In this document: positions 50,769-60,700 of the stretch, piece after piece | How the letters are laid out: each line of letters starts with the position of its first letter | How positions within the stretch are numbered: the stretch's first letter is position 1 | Source: Caecibacter massiliensis | Lineage (GTDB): Bacteria > Bacillota > Negativicutes > Veillonellales > Megasphaeraceae | Length of the DNA: 64,000 bases | Direction of reading: 5' to 3' | Assembly: GCA_900095875.1 (NCBI GenBank) | Contig: LT608311.1 | Coordinates: 2,264,774 to 2,328,773 of the forward strand | The notes under the pieces: model-generated | The model's input: the letters and a program-made list of their open reading frames with translations, nothing else | What the model was told of the DNA's origin: nothing | Database searches by the model: none | Position numbers and translations under genes: made by a program

Positions 50769-53700
50769 ATGAAAATTTGGCACATTCTCCCGAAAAAAGA
50801 ATTTTCTATCCCTGTCGATAAGGACCACTATGTCCTGGTCCATGAGATTTGTGCAGAAGACCCGGGCCCACGCTGGCATGTCCGCACGAAATCGGACTGG
50901 CCGGTAACTGATGCAGACGTGTTGAAACAGGCTGTCTGCCAGGCGTTGCAGCTGCCGGGAGAAGTGACGCTGGAAAATGAAGTGGAATTTATACGCCACG
51001 GCGGCGATATTCCTCTCAGCCAGACGGAAGCGGAGTGGAATAGTGCAGTCCAGGTCAGTTGTGATGATATGGATGGGTACGGCATTCCTCACGAAGATAT
51101 ATACGATGTCAACGACGACGAAGACTGGCTCAAAGATGATCCGGAATACCAGAAAGCCTGTGCGGCTGCTGCAGGAAATGGCAAAGAAAACAGCAGTACG
51201 AAGCACAGCAGTAAAAAGGGAAGCACCAGTCCGGCCCAAAGCGACAGCCGCGTCTGGCTGGGAAAATATGTCGATGGCGAGGTTACGCCCATCAATGATG
51301 TCCTGGGAGAAGAACGGCCCGATGTCATTTTCCGGGGCAAACTGGTGCGGGTAGAGTTCCGGGAAACGAAGACGAAACGCATTATCCTGAACTTCCAGAT
51401 GGCCGATAAGACCAATGGTATTTCCGCCCAGAAATTCCTCGACATCGGCGGCAGCAGCAACAGCAAGTACCGCCGGCGCAATACGATTACCGCAGAAGAA
51501 CTGGAGGCCCTGAAGGGCAACATGAAAGAAGGCGCCTGGGTCCGCGTCCATGGCGATGTCAAATACAGCGATTATCTCAACGACTATGTCCTCAACGTGG
51601 ACAGCATCATGCCTTCCAAAGGCGGTGCGGTCGAACGGGAAGATACCAATCCGACGCCGCGGGTGGAACTGCACCTGCATACGGTCATGAGCGATATGGA
51701 TGCCCTGATTACGGTCAAGCAGCTCATCAGGACCGTCAAAAAATGGCATCATCCGGCCATTGCCGTCACCGACCACGGCGTCGTCCAGTCCTTTCCCCTG
51801 CTGCAGGAAATTTCAACGGATAAGACGAATAACGTCAAAGTCATCTATGGGATGGAAGGCTACCTGTTCGATACGAAAGTAGATGAATCGTATCACATCG
51901 TCATCCTGGCCAAAAACCAGATAGGCATCCGCAATTTATACAAACTTGTCAGCATTTCCCACCTGAAATATATCTACCGCGGGCGGCCACGCATCCCCCG
52001 GGCGGTGCTCAACGAATACCGCGAAGGTCTGATTCTGGGGTCGGCCTGTGAAGCAGGGGAGCTGGTCCGCTCGATGGTGCAGAAAAACCTGCCCTATGAA
52101 GAACTGCTGAAGATAGCCTCGTATTATGATTATCTGGAAATCCAGCCCCTGACCAATAACCAGTTCCTCGTCCGGGAAGGGCTGGTACAAGATGAAGAAG
52201 GGCTGCGCAATATCAACCGCACTATCATCCGTCTGGCCGATGAGCTGGGCAAAATGACCGTAGCGACCTGCGACGCTCATTTCCTCAATCCTGAAGACAA
52301 GATATACCGGGAAATCCTCATGACCGGCAAGGGCTTTAAAGATGCCCAGTATCAGCCGGACCTGTATTTCCGGACGACCGATGAAATGCTGCAGGAATTC
52401 TCCTACCTGGGTGAAGACCGGGCCCGGGAAGTAGTCATCACTAATCCCAACAAGATTAACGACATGATCGACCATGTCCGGCCTGTGCCCAAAGAAACAC
52501 TATATTTCCCGCAGATTGCCGGCTCTTCGGAAGCACTGAAAAAGATGTGCTATGACAAGGCTCATGAAATCTATGGCGATCCTCTTCCCCAGATCGTAGA
52601 AGACCGTCTGACTGAGGAATTCACATCCATCCTGGGCCATGGGTTCGGCGTCTTGTATTACATTGCCCATAAGCTGGTCAAGCATTCCAATGATGATGGC
52701 TACCTGGTCGGCTCCCGTGGATCCGTCGGCTCGTCCTTTGTCGCGACTATGTCGGATATTACGGAAGTCAATCCGCTGCCACCTCATTATGTGTGCCCTG
52801 AATGTCAGTACAGTGAGTTTTTTACCCACGGCGAATATGGCGGCGGCTTCGATCTGCCCGACAAGAAATGCCCGAAGTGCGGGGCGGATCTGAAAAAGAA
52901 CGGCCATAATATCCCCTTTGCCATATTCCTTGGTTTTGACGGAGACAAAGTACCGGATATCGACTTGAACTTCTCCGGTGAATACCATCCCAAAGCGCAT
53001 AAATACACGGAAGAACTTTTTGGTAAAGATAACGTATTCCGGGCTGGTACGACCGGCGTCGTCCAGGACAAGACGGCCTATGGATATGTCATGAAATGGG
53101 CCGATGCCCGCGGTATTAAAGTCAACGACGCTTATGTCAACAGCCTCGTCGCCGGCTGTACGGGCGTAAAGAATACGACGGGACAGCACCCCGGCGGCGT
53201 CATGGTCATTCCCCGCGACATGGATGTCCATCATTTTACGCCTGTACAGTATCCGGCCAACAAAAAGGATTCGGGCATCATTACGACCCACTTCGATTAT
53301 CATTCTATCGAAGGCCGTCTGGTCAAGCTGGATATTCTCGGCCACGATGATCCGACGGTCATCCGCATGCTGGAAGATCTGACTGGCATCAAGGCGACGA
53401 CCATCCCCTTCGATGATCCGGCGACGATGAGCCTGTTTAGTTCGACGAAGGCCCTGGGACTGACGCCGGAAGAACTGGGCTCTCAGGTCGGAAGTCTGGG
53501 AATCCCCGAATTCGGTACGCCTTTCGTCCGCCAGATGCTGGTCGATACGAAACCGAAAACCTTTTCCGAACTGGTCCGTATTTCCGGATTTTCCCATGGG
53601 ACGGACGTCTGGCTGAACAATGCCCAGGACCTGATCCGTGATAAAGTCGTACCGCTGAAAGAAGCCGTCTCTACCCGTGACGACATCATGAACTATCTCA

Positions 53701-54407
53701 TCCAGCATGGCATCAAGCCCAAGACGAGCTTCAAGGTCATGGAAAACGTCCGTAAAGGCAAGGGTATTGACAAACTGAACAAGGCCGGACAGAAGACGAC
53801 TGATTATGAAGGGGAACTGAAAGCGGGGAACATTCCACAGTGGTTCATCGACTCGTGCCATAAGATCGGCTACCTGTTCCCCCGGGCCCACGCCGTTGCC
53901 TATGTCATGATGGCCTTCCGCATTGCCTGGTATAAGATCAACTATCCCCTGGCGTATTATGCGGCATTCTTTACGATCCGCGCCAAGGCCTTCAAATTAT
54001 CGGCCATGATCCATGGGCTGGATACGCAGGTGAAGGTCATGAAGGAAATCAAGGCTCAGGGTAAGAGCGCGTCCAAAATAGACCAGGATCTGTATTCGGC
54101 TCTGGAACTGGCGAAAGAAATGAGCCTTCGCGGCTATTCCTTCATGAACGTCGATATCAAACGGTCAGCAGCGACGAAATTTACCGTCTGCGATGGGAAA
54201 ATCCTGCCGCCATTCACGGCTATCGACGGACTGGGTGCCAACGTTGCCGAACAGATTGTAGCGGCCCGCGAGGAACGGCCTTTTACATCCAAAGCGGATT
54301 TGAAGATCCGCGGGAAAGTGTCCAAGTCCCTTGTTGATGCTATGACGGCCGAAGGATGCTTGGACGATTTGCCCGAAGATGAACAACTCGATTTATTTGC
54401 CATGTAA
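50769..54407 (+). CDS. polC: DNA polymerase III PolC-type alpha subunit without proofreading exonuclease domain
   Basis: A replicative DNA polymerase, 1212 aa. OB-fold at about residues 190-285, then PHP (VELHLHTVMSDMDAL at about 298, AVTDHG). In other PolC proteins a 3'-5' exonuclease is inserted after the first PHP part; here IYGMEGYLF runs straight on to HIVILAKNQIGIRNLYKLVS, the part that follows the exonuclease, so that domain is absent. This accounts for the roughly 220-residue shortfall from the usual 1430 aa. The polymerase core is intact: zinc pairs CPEC (about 676) and CPKC (about 700), catalytic PDIDLNFSG (about 729), RAGTTGVVQDKTAYG. Proofreading must come from a separate protein. 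Confidence 0.95.
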   Translation: MKIWHILPKKEFSIPVDKDHYVLVHEICAEDPGPRWHVRTKSDWPVTDADVLKQAVCQALQLPGEVTLENEVEFIRHGGDIPLSQTEAEWNSAVQVSCDDMDGYGIPHEDIYDVNDDEDWLKDDPEYQKACAAAAGNGKENSSTKHSSKKGSTSPAQSDSRVWLGKYVDGEVTPINDVLGEERPDVIFRGKLVRVEFRETKTKRIILNFQMADKTNGISAQKFLDIGGSSNSKYRRRNTITAEELEALKGNMKEGAWVRVHGDVKYSDYLNDYVLNVDSIMPSKGGAVEREDTNPTPRVELHLHTVMSDMDALITVKQLIRTVKKWHHPAIAVTDHGVVQSFPLLQEISTDKTNNVKVIYGMEGYLFDTKVDESYHIVILAKNQIGIRNLYKLVSISHLKYIYRGRPRIPRAVLNEYREGLILGSACEAGELVRSMVQKNLPYEELLKIASYYDYLEIQPLTNNQFLVREGLVQDEEGLRNINRTIIRLADELGKMTVATCDAHFLNPEDKIYREILMTGKGFKDAQYQPDLYFRTTDEMLQEFSYLGEDRAREVVITNPNKINDMIDHVRPVPKETLYFPQIAGSSEALKKMCYDKAHEIYGDPLPQIVEDRLTEEFTSILGHGFGVLYYIAHKLVKHSNDDGYLVGSRGSVGSSFVATMSDITEVNPLPPHYVCPECQYSEFFTHGEYGGGFDLPDKKCPKCGADLKKNGHNIPFAIFLGFDGDKVPDIDLNFSGEYHPKAHKYTEELFGKDNVFRAGTTGVVQDKTAYGYVMKWADARGIKVNDAYVNSLVAGCTGVKNTTGQHPGGVMVIPRDMDVHHFTPVQYPANKKDSGIITTHFDYHSIEGRLVKLDILGHDDPTVIRMLEDLTGIKATTIPFDDPATMSLFSSTKALGLTPEELGSQVGSLGIPEFGTPFVRQMLVDTKPKTFSELVRISGFSHGTDVWLNNAQDLIRDKVVPLKEAVSTRDDIMNYLIQHGIKPKTSFKVMENVRKGKGIDKLNKAGQKTTDYEGELKAGNIPQWFIDSCHKIGYLFPRAHAVAYVMMAFRIAWYKINYPLAYYAAFFTIRAKAFKLSAMIHGLDTQVKVMKEIKAQGKSASKIDQDLYSALELAKEMSLRGYSFMNVDIKRSAATKFTVCDGKILPPFTAIDGLGANVAEQIVAAREERPFTSKADLKIRGKVSKSLVDAMTAEGCLDDLPEDEQLDLFAM

Positions 54408-54495
54408 GAGGTATCGACAGAGCGGCCGTTCTGCTTTATAATAAGGTAGAGTATTTACTATGCTAAAGTATGAAAGCGGCAAGTGAGGTGTCATC

Positions 54496-54828
54496 ATGGC
54501 TGTCAATGAAAAATTAAGGGATCATCTTCATGACCAGCTTTTCCAGGCAATCCTGGAACTCCAGTCAATCGATGAATGTTATGAGTTTTTTGAAGATTTG
54601 TGTACCATCCAGGAGATGAAAGCCATTTCATCCCGTCTGGAAGTAGCCCGGATGCTGAAGGCCGGTGATATTTATGAAGATATCGTCAAAAAGACCGGGG
54701 CCAGTACGGCAACGATCAGCCGTATCAAGCGGTGCCTGAATTATGGCAGTGGCGGATACAGCAAGATTCTCGAACGGATGGCAAAAAAGAATCCCGATTT
54801 ACTGAAATTGAGCAGTGGGAAAAAATAA
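54496..54828 (+). CDS. yerC: YerC/YecD-family TrpR-like regulator
   Basis: A 110-aa DNA-binding protein of the TrpR superfamily (YerC/YecD). The helix-turn-helix reads EDIVKKTGASTATISRIKRC, and FFEDLCTIQEMKAISSRLEV is the characteristic TrpR-like helix before it. The partner metabolite and targets are unknown. It starts 88 nt after polC behind GTGAGGTG and may be transcribed with it or from a TATAAT box at 54437-54442. Confidence 0.88.
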   Translation: MAVNEKLRDHLHDQLFQAILELQSIDECYEFFEDLCTIQEMKAISSRLEVARMLKAGDIYEDIVKKTGASTATISRIKRCLNYGSGGYSKILERMAKKNPDLLKLSSGKK

Positions 54829-54851
54829 GAACAACCTTTCGTTTTAACATA

Positions 54852-54880
54852 TTGCAAAAATCCGCTGATTAGTATATGAT
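54852..54880 (+). promoter_or_regulatory. Promoter of mscL
   Basis: TTGCAA (54852-54857) and TATGAT (54875-54880) with 17 nt between. It shows that the mscL start must be downstream, at 54933. Confidence 0.65.
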
Positions 54881-54932
54881 GAGACAGGTTCTATGTAATG
54901 TTTCCTATGTAAAACGGATTGGAGTGGATGGA

Positions 54933-55373
54933 ATGAGTTTCATCAAGGAATTCAAAGAATTTGCTATGCGCGGCAATGTCATGGATATGGCTGTCGGCGT
55001 CGTAGTCGGCGGTGCCTTTGGCAAGATTGTCACGTCATTAGTTAATAATATCATCATGCCACCTATCGGCGTTCTCCTGGGAGGTATTGATTTTTCCGAT
55101 TTCTTTATTCCCCTCAGTACACAGCACGTTGGAAGTCTGGCAGAAGCAAAGGCGGCTGGTATTCCCGTCATTGCCTATGGTGCTTTCCTGAATACGGTAC
55201 TGGAATTTCTCATCATTGCTTTTTCTATTTTTATCGTCATCCGTCAGCTGAACCGTCTGCTGCCCAAACCGGAACCGGTAGCGGAACCCCGCCTGTGCCC
55301 GTATTGCCGTCAGCCCATTGCGGACGATGCGACACGGTGTCCCCATTGTACGAGTGAATTGCCTGAAAAATAG
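54933..55373 (+). CDS. mscL: Large-conductance mechanosensitive channel with C-terminal zinc ribbon
   Basis: A pressure-release channel of the inner membrane. The start at 54933 gives [20 protein letters not shown], the standard MscL N-terminus, preceded by GGAGTGG. The first membrane helix is [21 protein letters not shown] and the second [19 protein letters not shown]. Where most MscL proteins end in a short helix, this one carries [18 protein letters not shown] at about residues 122-139, a zinc-ribbon (four Cys in two pairs). The length of 146 aa includes that addition. It has its own promoter and terminator. Confidence 0.9.
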   Translation: MSFIKEFKEFAMRGNVMDMAVGVVVGGAFGKIVTSLVNNIIMPPIGVLLGGIDFSDFFIPLSTQHVGSLAEAKAAGIPVIAYGAFLNTVLEFLIIAFSIFIVIRQLNRLLPKPEPVAEPRLCPYCRQPIADDATRCPHCTSELPEK

Positions 55374-55404
55374 GGCGATGCCGGAATGTAACGGTATGAT
55401 GAAG

Positions 55405-55440
55405 CGGGCCTGCCTTATGTGTGGCAGGTCCGTTTAGTTT
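55405..55440 (+). terminator. Terminator after mscL
   Basis: CGGGCCTGCC pairs with GGCAGGTCCG (one G-U) around an 8-nt loop and is followed by TTTAGTTTGTTTT. Confidence 0.8.
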
Positions 55441-55455
55441 GTTTTCCGGAGTGTG

Positions 55456-55989
55456 ATGGACTTGAAAACCAAGTTTGGCGTCACTATTTTTTCGAATGGT
55501 GATATGAATATAGTGAAAGAATCGCTGCAGGAAGATCTGTGGAGAGATTATCAGTTCTTTTGCAAAAAAGCAGACAGCCACCGTCATAAGCAGAGTCCGA
55601 AGGCCAATCTGCTGGTGTGTCGGTATGAACGGACGGCCGTCATCACGTTGTTCACCTTTTTTTCGGCTGTCCTGGACAGTTGGCGTATCCGGCAGGGCAC
55701 GGCCGGATCGGTCGTATCTCTGACAGCAGCTTGTCAGGCTTTTTTGGAAGACTGCCGGAAGTGGAGTGGGAAGCAGGCTGATTTCAGCCATTTATTGGCC
55801 ATTCTTGGGCGGTACGACCAGAACCGGCAGGCTTTGCTGGAAACTGTCTCAGAGGAAAGCCGCTGTGATATAGAAAAGAGTATGTGTGCCTTCCTCGATT
55901 TTATGGAGGGACAGACGGATCTGCGCCGCTTTCCCGAGGCCGCATCAGGAACGGAAGGTCTGATGAATCATCTCATAGGCAGTGTATGA
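55456..55989 (+). CDS. Hypothetical cytoplasmic protein
   Basis: A 177-aa protein that I do not recognise. No signal peptide or membrane span. It has five cysteines without paired spacing and a mixed helical character (LQEDLWRDYQFFCKKADSH, FLDFMEGQTD). The start at 55456 is preceded by GGAG 4 nt away; a GTG at 55453 is possible. It stands alone between two terminators. Confidence 0.6.
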   Translation: MDLKTKFGVTIFSNGDMNIVKESLQEDLWRDYQFFCKKADSHRHKQSPKANLLVCRYERTAVITLFTFFSAVLDSWRIRQGTAGSVVSLTAACQAFLEDCRKWSGKQADFSHLLAILGRYDQNRQALLETVSEESRCDIEKSMCAFLDFMEGQTDLRRFPEAASGTEGLMNHLIGSV

Positions 55990-56022
55990 GATCAGGGTCT
56001 GCCGGAAAAGGGAAATTCCCTT

Positions 56023-56064
56023 ACTGTCAGTCAGAGGATAAGAATCTGGCTGGCAGTTTTTTTG
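56023..56064 (+). terminator. Terminator before the marR operon
   Basis: A 13-bp stem (56023-56035 with 56045-56057, two G-U pairs) followed by seven T residues. It closes the hypothetical gene. Confidence 0.85.
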
Positions 56065-56084
56065 TTAGGAACAGACGATGTATA

Positions 56085-56113
56085 TTGCACTTGTACCTTT
56101 AATTTGCTATACT
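56085..56113 (+). promoter_or_regulatory. Promoter of the marR-RND operon
   Basis: TTGCAC (56085-56090) and TATACT (56108-56113), spacing 17 nt, with an extended -10 TG at 56105-56106. Transcription would start near 56120, at the edge of the operator. Confidence 0.75.
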
Positions 56114-56121
56114 ATAGGTGA

Positions 56122-56142
56122 TTAGTTGATTAAATCAACTAA
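56122..56142. promoter_or_regulatory. Palindromic MarR operator
   Basis: TTAGTTGATT-a-AATCAACTAA, a perfect palindrome with 10-bp arms, placed at about +2 to +22 of the marR transcript. Its size and position fit autorepression by the MarR protein encoded next to it. Confidence 0.65.
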
Positions 56143-56162
56143 AAGAAAGGAAGTCGTGCTGT

Positions 56163-56624
56163 ATGGATTATCTTAAAGCCAGTCATGATTTTGGCATCAT
56201 AAACCGGCGTTCCCAGGCCTATGTGACGGAAATCTGTAAACCCTGGAATCTGTCCTATTCCGAGTACATCATCCTCATGAGTCTATATACACGCAGTGAA
56301 TGTCAGCAGAATGAATTAGGCAAAGCTATCAAAGCGGATAAGGCACTGGTCGCCCGCTGCGTCAAGACATTGGAAGAGAAGGGGTTCCTCTTCCGGAGAC
56401 AGAGTGAGCAGGACCGGCGGGTTAAATATATTTATCTCACAGAAAAAGCCTGGTCCTTACAGGGAACGATGGAAAATATCTTGAAAAAATGGGTAGAAGC
56501 GCTGGTGCAGGGTATTGATGAACATGCGTTGGACAAGGCCCTGGATATTATGCATGCCGTTGCGGAAAATGCGGCACATGCCGATATCCCGGCACTTGGC
56601 CCGGTAAAGGAGATAAAATTATGA
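56163..56624 (+). CDS. MarR-family transcriptional regulator
   Basis: A 153-aa winged-helix regulator. The DNA-binding region reads ECQQNELGKAIKADKALVAR followed by a wing with FLFRRQSEQDRRVKYIYLTE, the typical MarR pattern. It probably represses its own operon through the palindrome just upstream and is released by a pump substrate. It starts after AAGGAAG and overlaps the adaptor gene by 4 nt. Confidence 0.9.
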   Translation: MDYLKASHDFGIINRRSQAYVTEICKPWNLSYSEYIILMSLYTRSECQQNELGKAIKADKALVARCVKTLEEKGFLFRRQSEQDRRVKYIYLTEKAWSLQGTMENILKKWVEALVQGIDEHALDKALDIMHAVAENAAHADIPALGPVKEIKL

Positions 56625-57712
56625 AGAAAAATGGAACGTATACGGCACTGGCCCTGCTGGTCGTGCTGGCACTGGCCCTGTCGGGATGCGGCCAGAAGAC
56701 GGAACAACCAGAACAGGCCCAGCTGGTCAAGGTCATCCGCGCCGGCAGTGATACGGCTGGCAGTACGGCCGGAACTTATTCCGGTACGGTCAAAGGCCGG
56801 TATCAGAGCAACCTGTCTTTCCAGGCAGGCGGCAGGATTACGGCGCGGAACGTGCAGCTCGGTTCCCAGGTTCATGCCGGCGATGTCCTCATGACGGTCA
56901 ATCCCAGGGATATTGCCCAGGCCGTCAATCAGACACAGGCCCAGGTAGACGCCGCGGCCGCCCAGCTGCAGCTGGCCCAGTCGAACCTGGCCCGTTATCA
57001 GCAGCTGTACCAAGTCGATGCCATCAGTGCCTCCGTACTCGATCAGTACCAGACGGCGTATGACCAGGCTGCCGCCCAGTATAATCAGGCCCTGGCAGCC
57101 CGGCAGGCCCAGGAAAACCAGTTGTCCTACACGCAGCTCACCGCCGATGCCGACGGTGTCATTTCATCTGTCTCCGCCGAAGTTGGGCAGGTCGTAGCAG
57201 CCGGTCAGACCGTCGTCACCCTGGTCCACTCTGGGGATTTGGAAGTCAAAGTTAACGTGCCGGAAAACAAGCTGGCCGATTTTCCCGTTGGCCGGACCGT
57301 ATCCGTGTCCTTCTGGGCCTTGCAGGGCCAGCATGTACAAGGCGTCGTACGGGAAGTATCGCCTATGGCAGATGCGGCATCGCGGACCTATGAAGTCGAT
57401 ATTTCCCTGCCCGATCCGCCGGAAGGAATGCAGCTCGGCATGACGGCGACGGTGGACAACGGCAGTGAAGAAGCATCTGCCGGTGACGCTTTTACTCTGC
57501 CGATTTCGGCTATTTATCAGACCGGGGACACACCAAAGGTATGGGTTGTCGGAAGTGATCATACGCTGTCCCTTAAAGATGTAACGGTCACGGACTTTGG
57601 CGACAATACGGTACAGGTTACCGGCCTTACCCGTGGCGATAAAGTCGTCACAGCCGGCGTCCACATGCTCAGTGCCGGTGAAACCGTACGGGTAGAGGGG
57701 GAAGATGAATGA
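56621..57712 (+). CDS. RND efflux periplasmic adaptor lipoprotein
   Basis: A 363-aa membrane-fusion protein with a lipoprotein signal (lipobox ALSGC). Lipoyl halves: SFQAGGRITARNVQLGSQVH and TADADGVISSVSAEVGQVVA flank an Ala/Gln coiled-coil (about 100-165). Later beta-barrel and membrane-proximal domains are complete. It is more distant from the first adaptor in this window than AcrA-like pairs are to each other. ATGA overlaps join it to marR before and the pump after. Confidence 0.92.
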   Translation: MKKNGTYTALALLVVLALALSGCGQKTEQPEQAQLVKVIRAGSDTAGSTAGTYSGTVKGRYQSNLSFQAGGRITARNVQLGSQVHAGDVLMTVNPRDIAQAVNQTQAQVDAAAAQLQLAQSNLARYQQLYQVDAISASVLDQYQTAYDQAAAQYNQALAARQAQENQLSYTQLTADADGVISSVSAEVGQVVAAGQTVVTLVHSGDLEVKVNVPENKLADFPVGRTVSVSFWALQGQHVQGVVREVSPMADAASRTYEVDISLPDPPEGMQLGMTATVDNGSEEASAGDAFTLPISAIYQTGDTPKVWVVGSDHTLSLKDVTVTDFGDNTVQVTGLTRGDKVVTAGVHMLSAGETVRVEGEDE

Positions 57713-60700
57713 GAAATTTATCGGAAGTCTCTATCCACAACCGGGTCCTCGTCTGGTACTTTATCATCCTCATCGCCATTGCCGGCATATTTTCCTACAT
57801 GAAACTGGGCCGCATGGAAGACCCGACTTATACGGTGCGGACCATGGTCGTTTCCGTAGCCTGGCCCGGCGCGACGGCAGAGCAAATGCAGGAACAGGTA
57901 ACCGATAAAATCGAAAAGAAACTTCAGGATACGCCCAACCTCGACTATATCAAAAGTTATTCCCGTCCCGGTCAGTCGGTCATTTACGTGTACCTCGACG
58001 ATAAGGCGCCACGGGACAGTATCCGCAGTACCTGGCATGAAGTGCGTAACCTGACGGAAGATATGAAAAAAGACCTGCCCGATGGTGTGTATGGTCCCTA
58101 TTACAATGACCGCTTCGACGATGTCTACGGGTCTATCTATGCCATCACTGGCGACGGCTATTCCTATGAGGAATTGCGCCAGAAGGCTGAAAAAATCCGC
58201 CGTATGATGATGTCTGTCGATGACGTCAGCAAGGTGGAACTTGTAGGAGAACAATCGGAAAAGGTCTACATCGAAGTGGCCAATTCCAAGCTGGCTGAAC
58301 TGGGCATTGCGCCAACGGCTATTGCCGATGCTGTCAAGGGACAGAATGCCATGACGCCTGCCGGTATGGTGGATACGAAGTCGGACAATGTGTATCTCCG
58401 CCTGTCCGGCGTCTTTGAAGATGTGGAAGCCATCCGCAATCTGCCTATCAATGCCAATGGCCGTGTATTCCGCCTCGGCGATATTGCGACGGTAGAACGG
58501 AGATATACCCAGCCGTCGGACCCCAAGATGTTTTACAACGGCAAACCGGCCGTCGGCATTGCCCTGTCCATGAAGAGCGGCGGCAACAATCTGAAGCTCG
58601 GTGAAAATCTGAAAAAATTGCAGCAGAGCGTTAAGCCGGACCTGCCGGCAGGCATGGAAATCCATCAGGTGTCGGATCAGCCGCAGGTAGTCAAGGAATC
58701 AATCAGTGACTTTATCAATACCCTGCGGGAAGCCATTATCATCGTCCTCATCGTCAGCTTCCTGAGCCTGGGTCTTCGTACGGGACTGGTCGTCGCATTC
58801 TGCATTCCTCTGGTACTTACGGGTGTGTTCTGTGTGATGGAAATCTTTGGCATTGACCTGCATAAAGTATCCCTGGGGTCACTCATCATCGCCCTGGGTC
58901 TTCTCGTCGATGATGCCATTATTGCTGTTGAAATGATGACCGTCCAGTTGGAAAAGGGAATGAACCGCGTCGATGCGGCCTGCTATGCTTTCAAAGCGAC
59001 GGCAAAACCCATGCTGACGGGCACGCTCATTACTTGCGCCGGGTTTATTCCCGTCGCCTTTGCCGACGGGGCCGCCTCGGAATTTTGTAAGGACCTGTTC
59101 CCCGTCATCACGGCATCGCTGGTCCTGTCGTGGATTGTATCGGTCATGGTGGCACCTCTCTTTGGCTATTATCTGATCAAGCCGAAAGTCAGCAAAGACG
59201 AAAAACCGGAGCCATTGTATCAGAGCCGCTTCTACGTGTTCTTCCGCAAGGTCCTGACCTGGTGCCTGACACACCGTGCGGTAGTTATCGGCGGTACGGC
59301 GGCTATGTTCGTCCTGTCGCTGGGACTCATGAAACTCATTCCCCAGGAATTCTTCCCGCCGTCCCTGCGCCCCGAACTGATTGTGGAAATGACGCTCCCT
59401 GAAGGGTCTTCCATGCAGGCTACCCAGAATGAGGCAGCCCGTTTTGCCCAGTATCTCGACACGCAGCAGTCCCAGCTGAAGGATTATTCCTATTATGTCG
59501 GCGAAGGGGCACCGCGGTTTGTCCTGACCATTGAACCGGTCCTGCCGGCCAATAACTACGCCCAGTTTGTCGTCGTCGCCAAAGACACGGACACGAGGGA
59601 AAAACTGACGAAGGAAATCAAACAGGAAATGGCGGACCAGTTCCCCAATGTCCGCTGCAATGTCAAGAACGTGCCTCTCGGTCCGCCGTCGGATTATCCC
59701 ATCATGCTGCGTGTATCCGGTTATGATACGGATAAGGTCAAAGCTTATGCCCAGCAGATTGCCGACCGCATAGCCAAAGATCCCAATACGGAAAACGTAT
59801 TCCTCAACTGGAATCAGAAAAACAAGGTCATGCACGTCGAACTGGACCAGAATAAACTGCGGGCCATGGGAATTTCCGGTCAGAATATTGCCCAGACCCT
59901 GTACACCGAATTGTCCGGCGCTACAGTGGCGCAGTATTATGCCGGCGATAAGACCATCGGCATCCAGTTCCGCCTTCAGGACAGCGACCGCAATGACCTT
60001 TCCAAGATCAAGAGCCTGCCTGTCTACGTTGGCCAGGCCGGTTACGTGCCACTGGAACAGATTGCCCGGATTTCCTATGAAGGGGAAGACGGACTCATCT
60101 GGCGCCGGGATCTAAAGCCGACCATTACCATCAATGGCGGTATCAAGTCGGGAACGGCCAACGACGCAACGCAGAAGGCCTATGATTCCATTGCCGATAT
60201 CCGGGAAAGCATGCCTTTTGGATATACCGTTGAAGTAGACGGGGCGCTGGAAAACAGCCAGAAATCACTGAACTATCTGCTCGTTCCCGTGCCGGTCATG
60301 ATTATCATCATCATGACCCTGCTCATGTTCCAGCTCCGCAGCCCGTCGCTGATGGTACTGGCACTGGTCACGGCGCCTATGGGACTCATTGGCGTATCCC
60401 TGGGGATGCTTCTCTTTGGCAAGTCTCTGGGATTCGTGGCCTATCTGGGAATCCTGGCGCTGGGCGGGATGATCATCCGTAACTCCATCATCCTCCTCGA
60501 TCAGATCCAGAAGCACATGGCAGCCGGAGAAGACCCGTGGCATGCCGTCATCGACTCGGCAGTCATGCGTTTCCGTCCTATCATGTTGACAGCGGCAGCG
60601 GCCATTCTGGGGATGATTCCTCTCATGCGCAGCGTCTTCTGGGGGCCGCTGGCTGTCGCCATCGCCAGTGGATTGTTCGTAGCGACAGTCCTGACACTCC

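Noticed and set aside
52500-53891. A 463-codon minus-strand frame inside polC
   Set aside because: Mirror of the conserved polymerase core, with no family match.
54408-54495. A terminator between polC and yerC
   Set aside because: Only a short palindrome with no loop room (CAGAGCGGCCGTTCTG) and no T run.
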